This document shows, piece after piece, positions 21,848 to 35,035 of a stretch of DNA of 64,000 nucleotides (within the stretch, counting starts at the first letter, position 1; each line of letters begins with the position of its first letter). The position numbers were made by a program, and so were the translations under genes. The stretch comes from Haberlea rhodopensis (lineage: Eukaryota > Streptophyta > Magnoliopsida > Lamiales > Gesneriaceae), in NCBI GenBank assembly GCA_907163345.1, contig CAJQUN010000227.1, forward strand, positions 248,001 to 312,000, read 5' to 3'. A model generated the notes under the pieces. That model searched no databases. It worked only from the letters and a program-made list of their open reading frames with translations, and was not told where the DNA came from.

Positions 21848-22239
21848 AGTGGTTAGCTCTTTGGAGCTGTTGAGGGCCTAGGAACATGTTAATGGGAATC
21901 AGAAGCACATACTTATGCATGATGGTAGTTAGTGTTGTGTGGCACAACTATATTGCTTATATGCGTTTATGATATGTGTTCATAATTGGATTATGTTGTT
22001 GCTAACCATGGTGGTTGCAGGGTCATATGAGACATGGATTATGCATTATGGTTGCATATATATATATATATATATCGGAGTGATGATTTTAATGCTTTGC
22101 CGCTAAATGTTGAAGCGATGGTAAAATTCCGCATGTCACATTTGAAGCGAGGTGCATTAAAATACACTCATGGCAATGTTTATTGGAATACGGGTTATGC
22201 ATTACGGTTGCATGCATGGCGTAGCGATGTGAATACTTG

Positions 22240-23000
22240 CTGCTTCATGGCGTAGCGATGTGAATACTTGCCGCTGCCATACCGTAGCGATGAGAGAATA
22301 TTTGCCGCTGATATGAAGCGAAGAACACGGCCGCTGTCATATCATAGCGAGGGATATTATTTTCCGCTGGTATTGTCGAAGCGAGGGGTATTTCCGATGT
22401 CATGTAAAGCGAGGGGTATTTCCCCTGTCATGATTAAAACGAGGAGTAATGGTGCTGCTGTCATACCGTAGCGATGAGAGAATATTTGCCGCTGATATGA
22501 AGCGAAAAACACGGCCGCTGTCATATCATAGCGAGGGATATTATTTGCCGCTGATATGTCGATGCGAGGTAGCGAAGAAGATATTTGCCGCTCATATGAA
22601 GCAAAGAACACGACCGCTGTCATATTATAGCGAGGGATATCATTCCGCTATTCTATTGGCGATGATTTATGCCACCGGGTATTCTATTGGTGATGGTTCA
22701 TGCCGCCGGATATTTATGGCGATGTTTTATTCCGCTATTCTGGTGGCAATGGTTCATGTCGCCGGGTATTCATAGCGATGGTTCATTATGTTATTCTATT
22801 GGCGATGATTTAAGCCACCGGGTATTCTGTTGGCGATGGTTCATGCCGCCGGATATTGCATAGCGACGAGTCATTTTGCTACATCTATGGTGATGGTTCA
22901 TACCGCCAGGTATCATATAGCGATGGTACATTCCGCTACATCTATGGCGATGGTCCATACCGCCGGATATCTATAGCGATATTTTATGCCGCTGACTCTA
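22240..23000 (+). repeat. GCG/CGC stem-loop array (B2)
   Basis: Irregular tandem array of units of the type AGCGAT(N)CCGCT and GGCGAT(N)CCGCC, alternating with AAGCG(N)CCGCT units; part of 22270-22350 is repeated at 22460-22540. Confidence 0.8.
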
Positions 23001-25714
23001 TGACGAGGGATCATACCGCTGATTCTATAGCGATGGGTCATACCACTATGTGCGTAGCACTGGATTATGCCGCCTACGAGCGATGAGTGCTGCTTGTGTA
23101 CCGCTGTTGGACGACGGAGACAGGTATTCCGCTATCTTGTTAGCGATGAGGTATGGCTCATTACAGTTTATTTAGCATTATTATGGATATCATGTGTTGA
23201 TTTACTTATGCCGTCATGTGTTTGGCGATGAGACTATGGATGTCGTGTATCGACATGTACCGTCATATGTTTGACGATGTAATTTGGATGTCATATGTTG
23301 ACTGGCACCGTCACGGGATGACGATGACATAGTGGATGTCTATGTGGACGCGTGGCGTCGTTTCGATGAATAATACATTCATGTTTATGTATTTGGTTGT
23401 ATGGTTTGAGTGCCTATGGTGAGCACATGGTAGTGTCTGGGTCACTAGTTGACGAGACCATTATGCCGAGCAGGTTGCTCGAAGAATTATTGGGTGCGCC
23501 GTACGAGAATTGTACCGCAGCACATATTTAAAGTATATATTGTACAAGTAGTGGTACCTTTGGGTATACTCGCTGGGATGGCTTAGGCCAAGGATTGGGT
23601 GGTAAGAGTAGTCATTGAGGAAACTACTCGCTTGTTGTTGTGATGTGTGTTAGGCATGGGCACACCCACCCTGAGGGTGTGGAAGAAGTCCTAATGAATT
23701 AGGATTACATCGTAGTTGAGCAAGGACACCGGATTGTCCATTGTGCTTTGGTGTTTTAGAGATATGTTGGGTGATGACCCACAACTCTAATGGTTTGTAC
23801 GGTATGGTATATCGGGATGGGACGTGTGTCACGTTGATAGATTGGTACAAGCCTATGGGGCCAGTGAACCGCTTGCGAGGTATTGTTGTAAGTGCTTTAG
23901 TGTGCTAGTGACAGCCATTATGTTGCTCGTTGGATTCGAGCTGGGTGAATCGTATGGTGATACGATGAGGGTTATGGTAGACTCTTGTAGTCTCTATGTG
24001 GCATGGTGATTGAGGTAGGGAATACCTAACGGGGACGTTTATACGTCGAGTGTTTCGAAAGACTTGTACCGGGACAACTCGATTTTGTTGGGGGTACCAA
24101 CGTGAGTGTCAACAAGTCGTTGTTAGCTCTGGTTGAGCATCCGTGCATATGGAATGCAACATGAGTCACAATTGGAATTGTGGGATATAGCTAGTAGTGT
24201 AACACTACTGTTTTGCTTTTACCCCTTGGGAAGTTTTGGATTGTACTGTCATGGAGACAGCTGGTATCGGTCATGGATTGATGGTAAATCAGCCATGGTA
24301 AGCATTGCTGATGTTGGACCGAGTAATGGATTAATTACCTTCCGGTGAGACGTTCAAAGAGACGTCTCCGGAGAAATGCTCGATTGTGGAGTACTATGGC
24401 ATTAGTACAAAGCATCGTTAGGATGAGTATACATGGCATATACGGGTTTTGATTGGGTAATAGTGGCATTGATGCACTATTCTAACCAGTCATGTATTTT
24501 GTTGGTTCCGGGATATACTTTGGTATAAATATATCCGGTTTCCAAACGGTGGTTCAAGGATTGGAGGATCATGGATTCGTGACATTTTCCTTGTGAGGAA
24601 GGCGGTATTGTTATACCTATCGGTTGAATCTTTTGGGAGATTCGTTGTTTTGGTTCGTGTGGTGTTGATGTTGAAATCACACCCTTTGGTTTTGGTTTGT
24701 CAACCATCATTCTCCGTGGGGTGAGAATAATCGAGGTTTGATAGTTGGTTTTGGGATTTGGGTATGATTGGAGATACCCGAGTCTATTGCTTTGAGTATG
24801 CATGTTGTGTTGGTGCGTGGGCATGTATGCCGTGTGTGTATACGAATGCCAACTTTATTTTATCCCTTGTTGAACGTCGGACTAGTACGCTTGGTTTGGC
24901 AATCTGTGGTGAGAGATTGTGGCATCTTGAGATTGGTAAATCTCGATGGCACGATGCATTCTGAGGAATGATCGTGAAGGTCGGTTGACTTCCCTTGAGG
25001 AAGGATTGTCGTATCTTAGGCCATGGTACTTTATTTTCTGAGTAAATTGATAACATCCCTGTGTTAGGATTGTTGAATCCCAAGATAAACGAGGGATGTC
25101 CAGGATTCGGATTTGTTTAGTGTCGTGATTGACACGTGTGGCGGGAATGCAATCGATTGTTCTTGCATGTCCTTTCGAGAACTTGAGACCTTGTGGAGTC
25201 TCGATAGTGTGTTCGGGCCAAGATGTGATTTCTTGGAACACGCGGTTGTAGACATCTTTGGAGATGTGTTTCGTATTGATCGGGGCCGTGTTGTGGCCCA
25301 ATCTGTTTGGCAATGTGGTGCAACTACTCCTTTGATGGAGATGGAATTGGAAATGGGAACCGGATTTAGTATAAGTACACTGTAGTGTACTGGTGGTTTC
25401 CTTGGCAACGATGTGTAATTAACATCGTAGGCTGAATCGTGGAGATATCATCGAGACGATATCTATTTTAGAATCACGAATGATTCATTTAAATTCCAGT
25501 AATGTTTGGTTGACTGCCTTTGAGATGGTTAGCATCGGGGAATGCTGATGTATTCCGAGGATTTGTGTCGGTTGGAGAGGTTACTCCATTCCAGGTTTGG
25601 TGCGAGGGCGGTATCCTCGCGGTTGGTGTATCGTTCGTGTTATGTTCATGATTCGACGTCGTGGATCCGTTGGGATTCCGTGTTCTCGGCGTTAGGTGGA
25701 GTACGCCGTGCAAA

Positions 25715-25748
25715 TTTTGAGGACGAAATTTTATTAGTGGGGGATAAT
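25715..25748 (+). other. Polyprotein-tail relic and polypurine tract of B2
   Basis: TTTGAGGACGAAATTT (FEDEI) then TATTAGTGGGGGATAAT, next to the mutated LTR start. Confidence 0.82.
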
Positions 25749-26175
25749 TAATACCCGGGAAATTTTAGTGTTAATACCGGTGTGGTAATAATCCTTAATG
25801 GATTTTATTTGTGGCAATTGTGTATTAATTGTGGTTTTGGAACTCCCGGGGATTTTAAATCCGGTTTTTGGAGTCATTGGATCCAAGGGATGAGATTGTA
25901 TTCTCATCGTGGTGATAACCTTGGAATTTGGACCTTGGTGGGATTCGGGGTCCGGAGTACTTTGTACTGGGGTTGTTAATGGAAATAGAGTTGGAGAGAT
26001 GGTTTTTGAAAATAGATGATTTTTAATGAATCATGATGTAATTGTGGAGGTATTGGTATTTTGGAGTTTTGGTACTATATATACAAAGTGGACTCGATGT
26101 TTCGTCATTACGCGAAATATCCTCCCTCTCTCTTCTCTCCCCTCTCTCCTCGCCTCCCACCCCTTTTCCCCCAAA
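25749..26175 (+). mobile_element. B2 3' LTR, truncated (427 bp)
   Basis: Starts TAATACCCGGG, an eroded form of TGTGATACCCGGG. TATA box at 26076-26083. It breaks off in the leader after CCCCCAAA, where the sequence switches to a family B LTR on the other strand. Confidence 0.85.
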
Positions 26176-26916
26176 TCGATCGCGACCTGCGGGTTTTCGA
26201 AAAAATTGGAGCTTTAATGGTGTTTTTCACACCCAAACTCAAAACCAACACCCCACACACCCTCAACACCTTCAAATACACCATTTAAAACCTATCAAAG
26301 CTCCAAAAACTCAACTTTGGATTTTTATCAAAAACTCCCAATTCTCAAATCCAACCCAAAACTCAACCATTCAGCACAAAACTATAATCAAATCGAAGCT
26401 AAAGGTGAGGAGAAGAAGATTACTAGCCTTTCTTCAAGAAATCGGGCTCCCAAGACGAGCCCCCATTGATTTGTTCCCAAAAGGAAAAGAGGGGAAGGGT
26501 TTGGGTGAGGGGAAAGAGGCGTGAGGGAGAGGAGAGTGGGAAATGATTCCGCATATGACGGAATACAGAGTCCATTTGGTATATATAGCACTCAGGCTCC
26601 AAAATACCAATACTTCCAAAACTACATCATGATTCATTAAAAATCATTTGTTTTCAATAATTATCTCTCCAACTCAAATTCCATCACCAGCCCCAGTACA
26701 AAATACTCCGGACCCCAGATTCCACCAAAAACCAAATTCCAAGGTTATCACCACGATGAGAATACAATCTTATCCATTGGATCCAACGACTCCAAAAACC
26801 GGATTTAAAATCCCCGGGAGTCCCAAAATCGTAATTAATACACAATTGCCACAATTAAAATCCATTAAGGATTATTACCACACCGGGATTAACACCAATA
26901 ATTCTCGGGCATCACA
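26176..26916 (-). mobile_element. B5 3' LTR, truncated (741 bp)
   Basis: On the minus strand it starts TGTGATGCCCGAG at 26916 and has a TATA box (TATATATA, 26587-26580). It ends at the first GATCGATC element of the leader. It faces the B2 LTR fragment head to tail-end, forming an inverted repeat of about 390 bp per arm around a centre near 26300-26500. Confidence 0.85.
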
Positions 26917-26949
26917 ATTATCCCCCACTAATAAAATTTCGTCCTCGAA
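26917..26949 (-). other. Polyprotein-tail relic and polypurine tract of B5
   Basis: Minus strand: TTCGAGGACGAAATTT then TATTAGTGGGGGATAAT, immediately upstream of the LTR. Confidence 0.82.
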
Positions 26950-29900
26950 ATTTGCACGGCTTATTCCACATATTGCCGAAACCACTTAATCCAAACGGAT
27001 CTACATCGTCGAATCATGAACATATCATGAACGACATTCCAACCGCGAGGACACCGACCTCGCACCACAATCTGGAATGGAGTAAACCTCTCAAACCATC
27101 ACAACTCAAGGAAAGACGTCAGCACTCCCCGATGCCAACCAGCCATCCCTAACTGCAAATCAAACGAATATTCATGATTCCAAAATAGATATCACCTCGA
27201 TGATATCTTTGTGATTTAGCCTACGATGTTAACCATACATCGTTACCAAGGAAACCACCAGTACACTACAATGTACTTATACCACATCCGGCTTCCGCTT
27301 CCCAAATCCATCTCCATCAAAAGAGTAGTTGCACCACATTGCAACACGGATTGGGCAACAACACGACCACTGATCAACACAAAAAACATATCCAAAGATG
27401 TCTACATCCGGGTGTTCCAAGAATCATATCTTGGTCCAAATACACCATCGAGACTCCACAAGGTCTCGAGTTCTCGAAAGGACATGCAAGAACATTCAAA
27501 TTGCATTCCCGCGACACGTGTCAATCACGACACTAAACAAATCCGAATCCTGGCCATCCCTCGTTTATCCTGGGATTCAACAATCCTAAAACAGGGAGGC
27601 TATCGAATTATCCAACAAGAATTACCATAATTCCAAAACACGACAATCCCTCCTCAGGGGAAGTCAACCGGACCTCGTGATTATTCCTCAGAACACATCG
27701 TGTCATCGAGATTACCGACCTCCAAGTGCCACAATCTCTCACCGGAGATTCATCAAACCAAGCATACTCAATGCAATAGACTCGGGTATCTCCAATCATA
27801 CCCAAAGTCCTACAACCAACTGTCAATCCCCAGCTATTCTCACCTCGCAGAGAATAATGATTGACAGACAAACGGTCAATGGTGCGATTCCAACATCAAC
27901 ATCTCACAAACCGACTCATTGAATCTCTCAAAGATTCCCAATCGGTAGGTATATCAATACTACCTTCCTCACAAGGAAAAACGTCATGGACTCATGACCC
28001 TCCAACCTCGAACCGTCGTTTGGAAAACCTGGATATATTTACGCCCAAAACATATCCCAGAACCAAAATTACGCAACTGGTTCAGAATAGTGCATCAAAC
28101 CACTATTACCAAATCGGAACCCGTATACGCCATGTATACTCAAACTAATGATGCTCTGTACTAATGCCATAGTACTCCACAATCTCGAGCATTACCCCGG
28201 AGACGTCTCCTCGAACGTCTCACCGGAAGTACGAAGCCATCATCTAGTCCAACACTAGTAGGCTTACCCTGGTTGATTCACAATCAACCCTCAACCAATA
28301 CCAGCTGTCTCTATGATAGTACAATCCAAATATCTCCAAGAGATAAAATCAATATAGTAGAGTTACCCCACTAGCTATATCCCACAATTCCAATTGTGAC
28401 TCCCGTTGCATTCCATATGCAAGGATACTCAACTAGAGCTAACAACGACTTGTTGACACTCATGTTGGTACTACCAACTAAATTGAGCTGGCCCAGTACA
28501 AGTCCCTCAAAATAATTGACGTATAAACGTTCCCGAGAGGTATTTCCTGCCTCAAACCTTAAGCCACAAAGTGACTACAAAGTCTACGATAAATCCTCAT
28601 CGTATCATCATACGATTCACCAACTCGGGCCCAACGTGTAGTATAATGGCCACAACAAGCACACTATAACACTGCCACAATACCCGGATAGCAAAACGCT
28701 GCCTCCATAGGCTTATACCAAGCCTACCAACGTATCATACGTTCCATTCCGGTACACCTTACCGTAACATCCAATAGAGTAGTGGGCCATCACCCAATAT
28801 TTCTCTAATACCAATACACAAAGGACATCCCGATGTCCTTGCTCAACCACAAAGCAATCCTAATTCCGTAGGATTTATTCCACACCCTCAGGGGTAGGTG
28901 TGATCATGTCTACCACATGTCACCTCGGCATAAGCAAGTAGTTTCTTCAACAACTACTCCTATTACCAGTCACTTGGCCATAGCCATTCCAACGAGTATA
29001 CCCAAAGGTACCACTACTCATAAAATATTTACCTCAAATATGTGCTGCGGTACACTTTCTGTACGGCACACCCAATAATTCATCAAGCAACCTGCTCGGC
29101 ATAATGGTCTCGTCAACTAGTGACCCAGACATTACCACGTGCTCACCATTGGCACTCAAACCATACGACTAAATACATATACATAAATGTATTATTCACC
29201 GAAACGACGCTACGCGTCTACATAGACATCTACTGTCATCGTCATCCCATGACGGTACCTGTCAACATATGACATTCAAAATAACATCGTCAACTCGTGA
29301 CGGTACATGTCGAAACACGACATCCATAGCCTCATCGTCAAACACATGACTGTATATGTATATCAATGCATATCATCCACAATAATGCTAATAAAACAGT
29401 AATATGCCATACCTCATCGCTAACAAGATAGCGACATACCTGTCTCCGTCGTCCAACAGTGGTACGCAACCAGTACCCATCGCTCGTAGGTGGCGTAATC
29501 CAGTGTTACGTACATAGCAGTATAACCAATCGCTATAGAATCAGGGCATGATCCCTCGCCATAAAGTCACCGGCATAAAACATCGCTATAGATATCCGGC
29601 GGTATGAACCATCGCCATAGATGTAGCGGAATGACCCGTCGCTATAATACCCGACGGCATGAACCATCACCAATAGATGTAGCGGAATGTACCATCGCTA
29701 TATAATACCCGGCAGCATGAACCATCGCCAATAGATGTAGCGGAATGTACCATCACTATATAATACCCGGCGGCATGAACCATCATCAATAGAGTAGCGG
29801 AATGAACCATCGCTATGAATACCCAGCGGCATAAATCATCGCCAATAGAGTAGCGGAATGAACCATCACTATGAATACCCGGCGGCATAAATCATCGCCA

Positions 29901-30517
29901 ATAGAGTAGCGGAATGAACCATCGCTATGAATACCCGGTGACATAAACCATCGCCAATAGAGTAGCGGAATGAAACATCGCTATGAATACCCAGCGGCAT
30001 AAATCATCGCCAATTGAGTAGCGGAATGAACCATCGCTATGAATACCCAGCGGCATAAATTATCGCCAATAGAGTAGCGGAATGAACCATCGCTATGAAT
30101 ACCCGGTGGCATAAACCATCGCCAATAGAGTAGCGGAATGAACCATCGCTATGAATACCCGGCGGCATAAATCATCGCCAATAGAGTAGCGATCCCTAGT
30201 CTTGTTACAGTAGTGTATTTTAATGCACCTCGATTGTCATGACCGCAACACTAATACCCTCGCTTCAACATATCAGCGGCATAGAATAACCTCGCTCAAA
30301 TGTGACATGCGGCAATACCCTCGTTTCAACATTTGGCGGCAAATATTCTTTCATCGCTACGATATGACAGCGACAAGTATTCTATCATCGCGTCAAGTGA
30401 CAGCGGCAAAGCATTTAAAATCATCACTCATCCATAACAACAACTCATGGGATATTCACCAAGCATTCCATCTATACCTGCAACACAATGCATATTCCAT
30501 ATCCCAATATACATCAC
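26950..30517 (-). mobile_element. B5 internal domain (partial)
   Basis: Minus-strand homologue of the B2 internal domain, non-coding. The order of blocks is the same as in B2: hairpin string (26950-29500), stem-loop array (29560-30195), then a block matching B1 near 10340-10390 read in reverse. It is cut at 30518 by A4, and its PBS end and 5' LTR are not in the window. Confidence 0.82.
29560..30195 (-). repeat. ~56-bp tandem stem-loop array (B5)
   Basis: About ten units. Each holds an AGCG(11)CGCT-type and a GGCG(11)CGCC-type stem-loop (minus strand), with loops close to ATGGTTCATTC and ATGATTTATGC. Confidence 0.9.
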
Positions 30518-31207
30518 TGTAAGGACCCCAAGCCCTTAACCCTTGATTAGTGTATTAACCACTATGTGTGGCACATGCTTTCAGTAAAAATCAATCGGGA
30601 AACTCAGATGATGCTTTACCATTGAATGGCAATCACAAAATTTTCTTTAATACTCAATGTTATAAGATCATCATCCTAACAACATATAGACTCATAAAGT
30701 TCGCCCATTACCATCCCCTTTTTGCCACTTTTTACATTGTGGACTTTTATAAAAATTTGGGCAGAGTCTCCCCATAAATTGAGCTATCCCGAAATAAAAG
30801 CACAACACATAACATAATTCCCGGCCAGGGAAGCACAATACTTAGTAAAATACAGAAATACTAAGTAAATTCCCAGCCAGGGAAAGCACCACACAATAGG
30901 ACAACAAGAGTGGGCTTCAACACCCACAAAATACACCAATGACTCTCATATCATTTAGAAATTCTACCTCTAATTGCATGCAACATAGAATGAAAGAGAG
31001 AAAGGCTCATGCCTTTATATACAACCCATATACAAGTATAATCGTGCTCACATGCGAGCATCATAAATATGTATATAACCCTCAGGTGTATATAAGTACT
31101 CTATACGATACCGTGCTCCATCAAGCCCTGGTACCACGATCCTGGGAGTACATCAAATCAACAGCTCGAGCTCAGCTCCACAGCCATCGATGTACCTGTT
31201 TACCTGC
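30518..31207 (-). mobile_element. A4 3' LTR, distal part
   Basis: Minus-strand family A LTR end: plus-strand TGTAAGGACCCC at 30518. It is split at the target CCTGC (31203-31207) by A2; the rest resumes after 49748. Confidence 0.9.
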
Positions 31208-33855
31208 TGTGATGACCAGGGATTATAGGTGTTAATCCCGTAGTGTTAATAATCCCTAAAGTGGTTTTACGTGGCGATTTGGAATTTAATCGAGGTGTTG
31301 GGCCTTCTGGGCTCGTTTAGTTGGGCAGTTGGGATCGTTGGATCCAGAGGTTGAGATTGTATTCACATTACGGTGTAAAACCTAAGAGTTGGGTTTTTGA
31401 TGTGTCTCGGAATCTCGGGTGCTGTGTAAGCACCGGTAGGGGATTTTGGAGTTAGAGAGAGAGTTTTTGAAAACAGATGATTTTTAAGGAATCATGATGT
31501 ATTTGTGGGGCTATTAATTTTTCGGGGTATTTTTGCTATAAATACCAATTGAACCCGAGATTTTAAAATCAAAATCATTTTAGCCCCAAATCTCTTCTCC
31601 CTCTTCCCGTACGCGAATCCCGCTGCTACAGCACCCCCGCCGCTTCAAGCGGTGCGCCCGCCGCCGTCCGGCCGCCGATCGGCGCGTGCGACCTACCCAC
31701 GGCTTCGTCTCGTCGAGGCGCTCCTTTCCCCTCTGTCAATTGAAGGTTTCGTCGCGTTTCTCGTTCGGATTTTGCAGGTAAGCGTCGATCCCCAATTTCT
31801 AGGGTTCTTCGATTTTCGTTTGATTTTGCTTCCGATTTCGTTGGGTAGCCTCCCTTACCCCTTTTGCATCCCTCTCATGTTATTCCCTACTAAATTCGGT
31901 GGTTTTGGTTCGAAATTATTTTCGAAAATTGGTAGGGTTTGGTTCGAATTTTGGGGGTTTTTGGCAGGGGTATTAATTCGTGCAATTGATCGATTATTGC
32001 ATGTTTTAGGAGTATTATGATGCTTGATTGAGGTCGAATTGAGAAGCTTTGGTTCGAATTTGAAGAATTTTAAGAGTTGGGATTTAAAGGCTTGTTTGGG
32101 TTCGATTTTAAGGGGGTTGAATTCGAAAATTTGGGGGTTTTTGTCAAGGGATGTTGATTCTTGCTTGGATAGCTTAATTGACATTTTAGATGGATTATGG
32201 TATTTTATTGGGTTCGAAATTGTGAGATTAGGGTTCGATTTTTGTAGGGCATTCTTGAACAAATTTCGATATTGTCTCATTTATTTCCTTCCCTGCATGT
32301 ACCCTGCCCCGGGTCTTTTAAGAGGATAATTGTCGTGTATTGACAATATTTTGAGGGATACGGGTGTGCTTGAGCATGGGTTGCATGTTCGTAAATAATG
32401 GTGAATTGTTTATCGTGTTAGCACATCATTCCTCGGGGCATGGAACTCGAGCAAGGTTTGGCTCGGACTTCGGAGATTTAAGGTACGTGCGACGTACGAG
32501 CATTTCTATATTTTAAGGCATATGTGAATGCATAATGAAAATTGATTTCATTGAATAATCGCGCATGAGGATTATATATATATGTTGATATAGCCAAGGA
32601 ATGACCCAAATCTTGATATCGCCGCTTGTAGCGTGCGTGACACTAGAGTAGGATGACTCTTGCATGATATATGGGGTACTGGGTTTATTTGACTATATTA
32701 GGGCATTTGAGATGCCCGAGAATGATCGTAGAATCATGTATTCTTCGTAAGACATTTGAGATGTCTAGGTTTGTAGACTCATGTATTCATTATAAGACAC
32801 TTGAGATGTCTAAGTATAATGAAGGATTGGTAAAATAAATGCTAAGGCATTTGAGCTATCTGTGATTGATAGCGAGGTTGTGAAATCAGTATTAGATATT
32901 GTGATATCTGTAATTGCATGTTTAATGAATTTGTAATCACTATATGTTGATATTCGAGGATTAGGCATGCGATGAGTTAATCAATGCGTTGATTTACTGA
33001 TTTATGAGATTTGATGAGTTTGATGTTGTGAGAACAGGGACAGTACACGGAATCCCGGATGAGGATGTTGCCATCCAGGGAGTATCATTTAAATTCATTA
33101 GTATTTACTTGTGTTGTAAATTATGAATTTCATTATTATGATTATGGGATTTTGTGTATTGGTATGCTCACCCCGTTGGGGGCTGTCTCTGTTGGGACAG
33201 GTGGACAGGTACATCGATGGCTATGGAGCTGAGCTCGAGCTGTTGATTTGAGGTACTCCCAGGATCGTGGTACCAGGGTTTGATGGAGCACGGTATCGTA
33301 AAGAGTACCTATATATACACCTGAGGATTTATACATATTCATGATGCTCGCATGTGAGCACGATTATACTTGTACATGGATTGTATATAAAGGCATGAGC
33401 CTATCTCTCTTTCATTTAAGGTTGCATGCAATTAGAGGTTGAATTGCTAGAATGATATGAGAGTCATTGGTGTATTATGTGTGGTGTCTTCCCTGGCTGG
33501 GAATTTACTTGTATTGCTGCTTTCTGTTGAGTATTATGCTTTCCCTGGCCGGGAATTTTGTTATGTGTTGTACTCTTTTTTTTGGGATAGCTCTATTTAT
33601 GGGGAGACTCTGCCCAAATTTTTATAAAAGTTTACAATGTGAAAAGTGGCACCAAGGGGTTGGTAAAGGGCAAACATATGAGTCTTTTATTGTCAGGATG
33701 ATGATCTTATAACATTGAGTATTACAGGAAATTTTGTAATTGACAGGCAATGATTAAGTATCATCAGAGCTTCCCGATTGACATTTTATAGAAAGCATGT
33801 ACCACACATAGTGGTTAATACACTAATCAAGGTTTAAGGGCTTGGGGTCCTTACA
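31208..33855 (+). mobile_element. A2 5' LTR (2648 bp)
   Basis: TATA box at 31537-31544. GC-rich leader (about 31600-31730) followed by a canonical splice-donor-like CAG/GTAAGC at 31777/31778. Hairpin GTACGT(3)ACGTAC at 32483-32497. Ends GGGGTCCTTACA. Confidence 0.93.
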
Positions 33856-33859
33856 TTAG

Positions 33860-33871
33860 TGGTATCAGAGC
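33860..33871 (+). other. PBS of A2
   Basis: TGGTATCAGAGC, four bases after the LTR. Confidence 0.9.
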
Positions 33872-34228
33872 AGTTGTTGCTCATTGGGGCTGTTAAGGGC
33901 CTAGGAAGTTATTGATAGCACATATTTATGCATGATGGCATCAATGTTGTATGACATAACAAATTGTTTATGTGCTATTATGATATGAAAAGTGGTATTG
34001 CTAACCATTGTGGTTGCAGGAATCGTGTGGAACACGATAGGATGGCATTAATAGGGATATTTCCGAGGTAACATGTATTTTATGTTGTCTTGTTGACACA
34101 TGATGAATGCAAAGTGGTGCATTAAGGTTATGATATATGTTATTGTGCATTGTTTTTGCATATGCATGTTGTGAAATATAAGAGGTGTATTTCTTGAGTC
34201 AAAGTTATCTTAGTAAGGATTTTAATGG

Positions 34229-34441
34229 CTTATGCTAAAGTCCATTGCATGGAGTAGCAACGCTAAAGTCCATTGGAAGCGATGAAGAATCCCGCTTACA
34301 TGGAGTAGCAACGCTAAAGTCCATTGCATGGAGTAGCAACGCTAAAGTCCATTGGAAGCGATGAAGAGTACCGCTTACATGGAGTAGCAACGCTAAAGTC
34401 CATTGGAAGCGATGAAGAGTCCCGCCTACATGGAGTAGCAA
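34229..34441 (+). repeat. Nested hairpin tandem array (A2)
   Basis: Repeated units of ATGGAGTAGCAACGCT and AAAGTCCATTGGAAGCG, in which AGC(3)GCT sits inside ATGGA/TCCAT, alternating with AAGCG(N)CGCTT stems. Confidence 0.85.
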
Positions 34442-34808
34442 GAAGCATTAAAATGTACTAATGATAAGGGCTCAAGATGAAATATGGATTTAAAGAGGAA
34501 GGATGTCATGACATTTATTTATGAAACCATACATTCTTATAATGCGTTTTTATTATGTATTGAATGTTGATGCATAGCGTATATGGCTATTGTTGTTAAC
34601 CCTGATGGTTGCAGGTTACAGGAAATAAGGAATACGAAAAGGAATGATGATTATACATATGTACGGGCATCCCAAGGGCAACATGTATTATGGGGTTAGT
34701 CATTTAACACAAGGTAAATCAAGGTATGCATAAGATAGTGCATTATGATATGATACATGTTGATACGCATCGTTTTGCATATGTATATTGTGAAATATAA
34801 AGTGAGGA

Positions 34809-34998
34809 TTTCAATGCTTACACTAAGGTCCATATGAAGCGAGGAAGGATTCCGCTTATATGGAGTAGTGAGAAGCATTGAAATGCACTGATATTTCACG
34901 AGTCCAGGTTATCCTAGTGAGGATTTCAATGCTTGCGCTAAGGTCCATATGAAGCGAGGAAGGATTCCGCTTATATGGAGTAGTGAGAAGCATTGAAA
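34809..34998 (+). repeat. Two 75-nt multi-part hairpins
   Basis: Copies 34809-34883 and 34924-34998. Each pairs TTTCAATGCTT with AAGCATTGAAA (11 bp), then CACTA or CGCTA with TAGTG, CCATAT with ATATGG, and AAGCG with CGCTT around an 11-nt loop: about 27 pairs with small bulges. The CACTA to CGCTA change keeps pairing through a G-U. Confidence 0.88.
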
Positions 34999-35035
34999 TA
35001 CACTACTGATAAGTGACTCAATTCTAGGTGTATTG

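Larger units (their letters stand above)
21832..25748 (+). mobile_element. B2 internal domain (3917 bp), hairpin string
   Basis: Non-coding. An (AT)n run at about 22056-22076; GCG/CGC stem-loop repeats from about 22080 to 23130; then the hairpin string homologous to A1 14600-16980, with examples at 23240-23256, 25252-25267 and 25408-25428. Loops differ more than stems when compared with A1. No retroelement protein motif seen. Confidence 0.85.

Noticed and set aside
29560..30195. Regular 56-60 bp repeats that could be mistaken for a CRISPR array
   Set aside because: The whole unit is repeated, without unique spacers, inside a plant retroelement. No cas genes or prokaryotic context.
31652..32020. 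122-codon frame in the A2 LTR leader (repeated in part at 47664-47912)
   Set aside because: Covers the GC-rich leader and the TTCGAA-rich region. It is not kept open in A1, A3 or A4 and shows no domain.
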